Below, piece after piece: positions 59,788 to 64,000 of a stretch of 64,000 nt of DNA. Below the pieces are notes generated by a model. That model was not told the origin of the DNA, made no database searches, and saw only the letters and a program-made list of their open reading frames with translations. Positions within the stretch are counted from its first letter, which is position 1, and every line of letters starts with the position of its first letter. The stretch comes from Mimachlamys varia (Eukaryota; Mollusca; Bivalvia; Pectinida; Pectinidae): assembly GCA_947623455.1 (NCBI GenBank), contig OX392543.1:19714757-19778756 (forward strand), read 5' to 3'. Both the position numbers and the translations under genes were made by a program.

Positions 59788-60492
59788 GGATGTCCGTCCG
59801 TCCGTCCATCCTTCGTCCATCAACAATTTCTTTAAACGACTTCTCCTCCATAACCGCTGATAGGAAATCAACCTAATTTGGCAGGAAGCATCCTTGGGTG
59901 CCCAGGATTCAAAATTGTACTAATGGTGGGACTGACCCCCTAGGGGGCTCGGGGCGGGGCGGGGCCAAAGAGGGTTATTTAGCTATATTGGTTTAAGCGA
60001 CTTCTTCTCGATAACCACTGATTGAAAATCAGCCTTATTTGGCAGAAAGTATTCCTAGGTGCCCAGGATTCAAAATTGTACTTATGGTGGGACTGATCCC
60101 CTAGGCGGCTGAGGGGTGGACCAAAAAGGGTTATTTAGCTATATTGGTTTAAGCGACTTCTTCTCAATAACCATTGATTGGAAATGAGCCTTATTTGGCA
60201 GGAAGCATCCCTAGGTGCTTAGGATTCAAAATTGTACTCATGGTGGGACTCCCAAAAAACAAAAACGGGTTTTTAGCTATATTGGTTTAAGCGTTTTCTT
60301 CTCCATAGCCATTGATTGGAAATGAGCCTTATTTGGCAGGAAGCATCCGTAGGTGCTCAAGTTTCAAAATTGTACTAATTGTGGGACTGACCCCCTAGGG
60401 GGCTGAGGGGCGAGCCAAAAAGAAAATATTTATCATGATTACCTAGATACCAATGTATCCAGGTGAGCGATACAGGCCCTCTGGGCCTCTTG
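59788..60492 (+). mobile_element. Non-autonomous Helentron-like element, 3' end intact
   Basis: It starts in a short CCGT run joined to the minisatellite (5' hairpin missing). Four units of about 155 bp follow (GCGACTTCTTCTC.ATAACC, GCCTTATTTGGCAGGAAGCA, GATTCAAAATTGTACT, GTGGGACTGA). It ends CCAGGTGAGCGATACAGGCCC, TCTGGGCCTCTTGT. This 3' end closely matches that proposed for the Helentron at 14901. Confidence 0.75.
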
Positions 60493-60727
60493 TATAACTT
60501 GATCCTGAGTTCTCTTATATATTATATTTTTATATTAGCAAAGCAGATTTTAGTGGACTTTAAAATTCAAATACAAAACATCTAGCTGATATACATTTAT
60601 TATAATAAAATGTCCAGATAAAAGATCAAGTAAAACAATTTTTGTATTCAGAATTTCGTCCGGTAGCTTAAAAACAAGTTTTCAAAAAAGTATTTGGTAT
60701 TTAAATACCCTGGTATTTTCCTTGCAG

Positions 60728-60844
60728 GAGATAATACGATAGTGAGGTACTGCAAGTATGGATGACATTGTACCTGACCAGAGACAGAAGGAACATCAGT
60801 TGAAACACTTTCTTCCTCGTTACCAGATCAGTCTAAAGTTGCAG
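60728..60844 (+). pseudogene. Degenerate duplicate of the 61202-61308 exon
   Basis: It lies between TTCCTTGCAG and GCAG|GTAAGT. It aligns throughout to the exon at 61202-61308 (GAGGTACTGC.AGTATGGATG at the start, CTTCCTCG..CCAGA near the end). Its matching reading frame (EGTSVETLSSS) is interrupted by stops near the start and by an indel, so it cannot encode the same N terminus. Confidence 0.5.
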
Positions 60845-61223
60845 GTAAGTTTATTTGGATCTAGGTTTAAAAATATATTAATTCACATTTATATGGCAAA
60901 TTTCGTCGATGAGGCAGAAGACGCTTTTTGAAAACACCTGGTCTTATTCTCTTGTACTTTTGCAGGGGTCTCCATTTAAACCTTTCCCTTTTCATATTTT
61001 GCCCTTTGTTTAATCTATTTTGAGTTGGGATTATTGTTTTGGTATATTTTTAGGTTGTTTTTTTTTAAACCTTGGGAGTATCAAATACAAAACTTCTTGT
61101 TGATATATATACCAGGATATGATGCTCTGATCAAGTGAAACAGATTTGGTAAACAGAATAAAGAAGTCCTGTAACCTTGGTATTTATATTTTTCCTTGCA
61201 GGAGATAGTGAGGTACTGCGAGT

Positions 61224-61713
61224 ATGGATGGCATTGAACCACTGCAGGCAGAAGGTACATCGGTTGATAACCTTGCTTCCTCGTGTCCAGACTGGTCTAA
61301 AATTTCAGGTAATTTTAATTGAATCTTGTTTAAACATGGAATTAATTGAAAACGCTTAAACACCATTATACTCAACAGTACCTAATTGAATTAAATAGAT
61401 ATGTTTTAAACTCTAATCAATTATGTGAATTTGAGCAAAGAGTTGAACAATAGCCAATGGCAAGAAATTTTAACAAACATTTTTACAATCGTTCCTTTTT
61501 TATTACATTTCAGTCCATTACAAAAACTGTCCTGGATTACTTGGTATCTACAGCATATGTACCTATACATACCAAAATGATGTTGGATTTGTGAATTGCA
61601 AAGGAAGAATGAGAGACTTTACTATAACTGTACCAACAAGACAGCAGAAACCAAGTTACTTCAAAACATATGACCAGAAACCATGCAAGTGGTTTATGAA
61701 CATTTTCTCTTAA
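61224..61713 (+). CDS. Small two-exon ORF, unknown function
   Basis: Exon 1 lies between TTCCTTGCAG (61201) and TTCAG|GTAATT (61309), with ATG at 61224 and 28 codons plus one base. Exon 2 (61514-61713) follows ACATTTCAG and continues in phase 1 to TAA. The 94-aa product is MDGIEPLQAEGTSVD..., then a Cys/Tyr-rich part (HYKNCPGLLGIYSICTYTYQ, VGFVNCKG) and a basic end. No known domain recognised. The ATG follows an acceptor, so a 5' UTR exon must lie upstream. The duplicated upstream exon supports a real transcription unit, but it could be a pseudogene. Confidence 0.4.
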
Positions 61714-61884
61714 AATTTCAAGCTACTCTTTTTAATTCTAGTTAAAACAGCAGAAATCATGTGCAAGGAACGAGAAAGTTTGATAGAATATTATGTTGTA
61801 ATAATCAAACTCCATGCATAATTTTAATTATAAAGATTGAGATTAGGGATAATATTTTAATGATTGAAGTCGTTTGGTTTTTAG

Positions 61885-62400
61885 GGCACATGAGACAAAC
61901 TCTCTAGTGTCCTATTCTAATTGTCTTTTGTCCATCGCCGTGCATTCGTGTACAATTTACATTTCAATTTCCTCTCAAAAACTCCTGAACAAATTTGGCA
62001 GGAACCTTTCTGGCTAACAATGCACCAAAATTGTCAATTATATAGTCCTATTCCCCTAGGGGCCTGAGAGAGGGGTCAAATTAGTTGAATTCTCAACAAT
62101 CTTCTTCTTCAGACTCAGATATTTTGTTAGTTTCTGTTTTGTACTATAACTTATGTATGACTTTTAAAGAATGTTGACTCTGGCCCAACTCTAGGACTGG
62201 AGAGGGGCTCGAAAGGGTCAAATTGACTAAGATTTCAACAATCTTCTTCTTATCAAAATGTGAATTTCATGGCCCCCCAGACTTCACATCCCCCCTCCCG
62301 CCACTAGTAACATAATGAAGTTTACCATAGTTTATATAGGAAAATGACACCTTTGAATATATTTAGTTCATTTTCAGTTGGAAATATTTTAAACTTGGTT
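61885..62400 (+). repeat. Degenerate copy of the 33792-type element
   Basis: CACATGAGACAAACTCTCTA, GTGTCCTATTCTAATTGTC resembles the 5' hairpin of the 33792 element. The body keeps AAATTTGGCAGGAA, GGGTCAAATTGACTAAGATT and the CCATAGTTTATATAGG tail. No 3' hairpin. An old, decayed copy. Confidence 0.6.
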
Positions 62401-62509
62401 TGAATGATGATGATGATGATACTATACAGTAAGGCCCACAAGGTAGAGTGTCCATACATTACAGTTCAATCAATTCGATTTAAGCTTAATATTTTTAACA
62501 CTTCATAGA

Positions 62510-62920
62510 TATGGGGCGCCGTTTTACTATTTATCAACAAAAATGGATATCCAAAATTTGAATTATGGATATCCGTAAATTTGATTATATCCATAATTCG
62601 AATTTTGGATATCCAGTTTTGTTAATGAATAGTAAAACGGCGCATATGGGGCGCCGTTTAACTGTTATTGGATGTCCAAAATTCGAATTATGGGTATCCA
62701 TAAATCATTTTTGGATATCCTTAATTCAAATTTTGAATAACTTTCATTTTTTTTTTAATTAAAGCTATCCAAAATTCTATTTTTGGATATCCAAAATTTA
62801 TTTATTGATATCCAAAAATCGAACTATGGACATCCAAAAATTATTTATGGATATTCAAAATTCCATGTATTTTTGGATATCCAGTTTTGTTAATAAATAG
62901 TAATATAGTAGCGCCCCATA
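62510..62920. mobile_element. Two adjacent fold-back MITEs rich in GGATATCC
   Basis: Arms GGCGCCGTTTTACTATTTAT and CAACAAAA are inverted at 62513-62643. A second copy starts at 62646 (TATGGGGCGCCGTTTAACTG) and ends with the inverse (TAGTAGCGCCCCATA, 62906-62920). The interior repeats (T)GGATATCC(A) palindromes and AAAATTCGAATT words many times. Non-coding. Confidence 0.82.
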
Positions 62921-63826
62921 CATAAGATACATATATATATAGATTTAAGAACGCACATATTAAGCAATCAACGAAAAGTGTTTATTTAAACACTCACCTG
63001 TCTTTTAAAATGACAATACAAGTACCGATGTGGTCGACTAACTGCACTACAGGCAGTGATCGCGTCATTCTGCATGCGCAGACTGGGGTTTACCCGCAAT
63101 AAGTCATGGGGAACAACAGTTGGACAAATTCACAAAGGCGGGAAAGTGTTGGTTATAAATATACATAAATTCGAGAAAAAAAATTAATACATAGAACTAA
63201 CAAATACAGACTAATAAAACTAACATCAATGACTAACTCACCAGGAGTATTTAACACACAAGCGAGAGTGAAAGAGAATGAAAAAATATGTCTAGGGAGA
63301 GAGTATGAAAGTTTATTACTGCTATAATAATAGAGTGAGAAAGGGAGTCGAATGCGGTATACTAGTTGGGAGCGGATAATGAATGTAAATCTGACTTATT
63401 AAAAAAAATCAAGCAAAGAAAAATTAGGAAAACCTGAAATAAGAAATGTATGCATATAAAAACCATACGATGCTGAAATGGCTCGTTGCTAATTGATTTA
63501 AGCACCAATTATTCTAACATGAATTATATTATCATAATATGTTTAATTGTTTTATTGGTATATGTCTATATTTGTGCTTAATAACAAACACACATACTCG
63601 TATATAAAAAAAAATAAAAGAAACTAAAAATCTCAAGAATAAAGAAATGTTTATACAAAACGGATAAGTACATGTAAATGAGCCAATAACGAGTATTGGG
63701 GGGAAAAAAGAGAAAAAAAGTACTATTTCTACTATAATTGTATCCCACAATAATTCATGATCCTAATGTATATAAATATAATGTATGTATAGATTTATAT
63801 ACTATATTATACAAATATATCATAGG
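62921..63826. other. Non-coding interval
   Basis: No ORF beyond 72 codons, no recognisable gene and no repeat family shared with the window. Purine-rich near 63250-63350. Confidence 0.5.
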
Positions 63827-63976
63827 TGTCTGTGCAATAGTCCTGAATATTTGACACGAGGTACTGGTAATCGACCGATGTTCTATTGCACAAGGCCGAA
63901 GGTCGAATGCAATAGAACATCGGTCAATTACCAGTACAAGTCAAGGGTAAAATATTCTGGACTATTGCACAGATAC
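63827..63976. mobile_element. Fold-back MITE, 150 bp
   Basis: The ends are GTGTCTGTGCAATAGTCC and the inverse of GTATCTGTGCAATAGTCC. Inner arms (GTACTGGTAAT.GACCGATG, TTCTATTGCA) flank a loop with GGCCGAAGGTCGAA. Non-coding. Confidence 0.9.
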
Positions 63977-64000
63977 TTAGATATATTTGTTTTATTACAT

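Noticed and set aside
5000..60492. CRISPR-like spaced repeats
   Set aside because: All arrays are contiguous tandem repeats in a eukaryotic context. No short conserved repeat with unique spacers was seen.

Overview
The window is animal nuclear DNA, AT-rich, with spliced genes and dense repeats. The repeat families (tandem 145-155 bp units, hairpin ends, terminal CTCTTGTT) are ones I associate with marine bivalve molluscs. That assignment rests on memory and I cannot name the species. No bacterial, organellar, rRNA or CRISPR content is visible.

Layout. 1-7.4 kb: two non-autonomous hairpin-ended elements around 4 kb of AT-rich DNA. 7.4-10.2 kb (minus): a two-exon RPA-like OB-fold gene. 10.4-14.9 kb: no gene seen, one pogo-like MITE. 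14.9-26.4 kb (minus): a probable complete Helentron (rolling-circle transposon) coding for a basic protein, an OTU protease, a second papain-like protease domain, a zinc-finger region, a Rep HUH nuclease, a PIF1-type helicase and an APE-type endonuclease. Its ORF is broken by two stops and two frameshifts. 26.4-38.9 kb: a graveyard of related non-autonomous elements and satellite-like arrays. 39.1-51.9 kb (plus): a probable 12.8 kb DNA transposon, bounded by TAGTG...CACTA ends and an imperfect 8 bp duplication, with subterminal AACGTTAG arrays around one multi-exon gene joining a DDE-like domain to an OTU-like domain. 53.4-57.1 kb (plus): a non-LTR retrotransposon with a 2A-like peptide, PHD finger, endonuclease and reverse transcriptase, split by two one-base frameshifts. 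57-64 kb: mostly non-coding DNA, a GC-rich minisatellite, more MITEs, a duplicated exon and one small possible gene.

How it fits together. The Helentron and the short elements share one end design: a 5' hairpin, and a 3' hairpin followed by CTCTTGT(T). The autonomous copy could therefore have mobilised the short ones. The 39-52 kb unit is the least familiar object: its splice phases agree across six exons, and I do not recognise its transposase superfamily.
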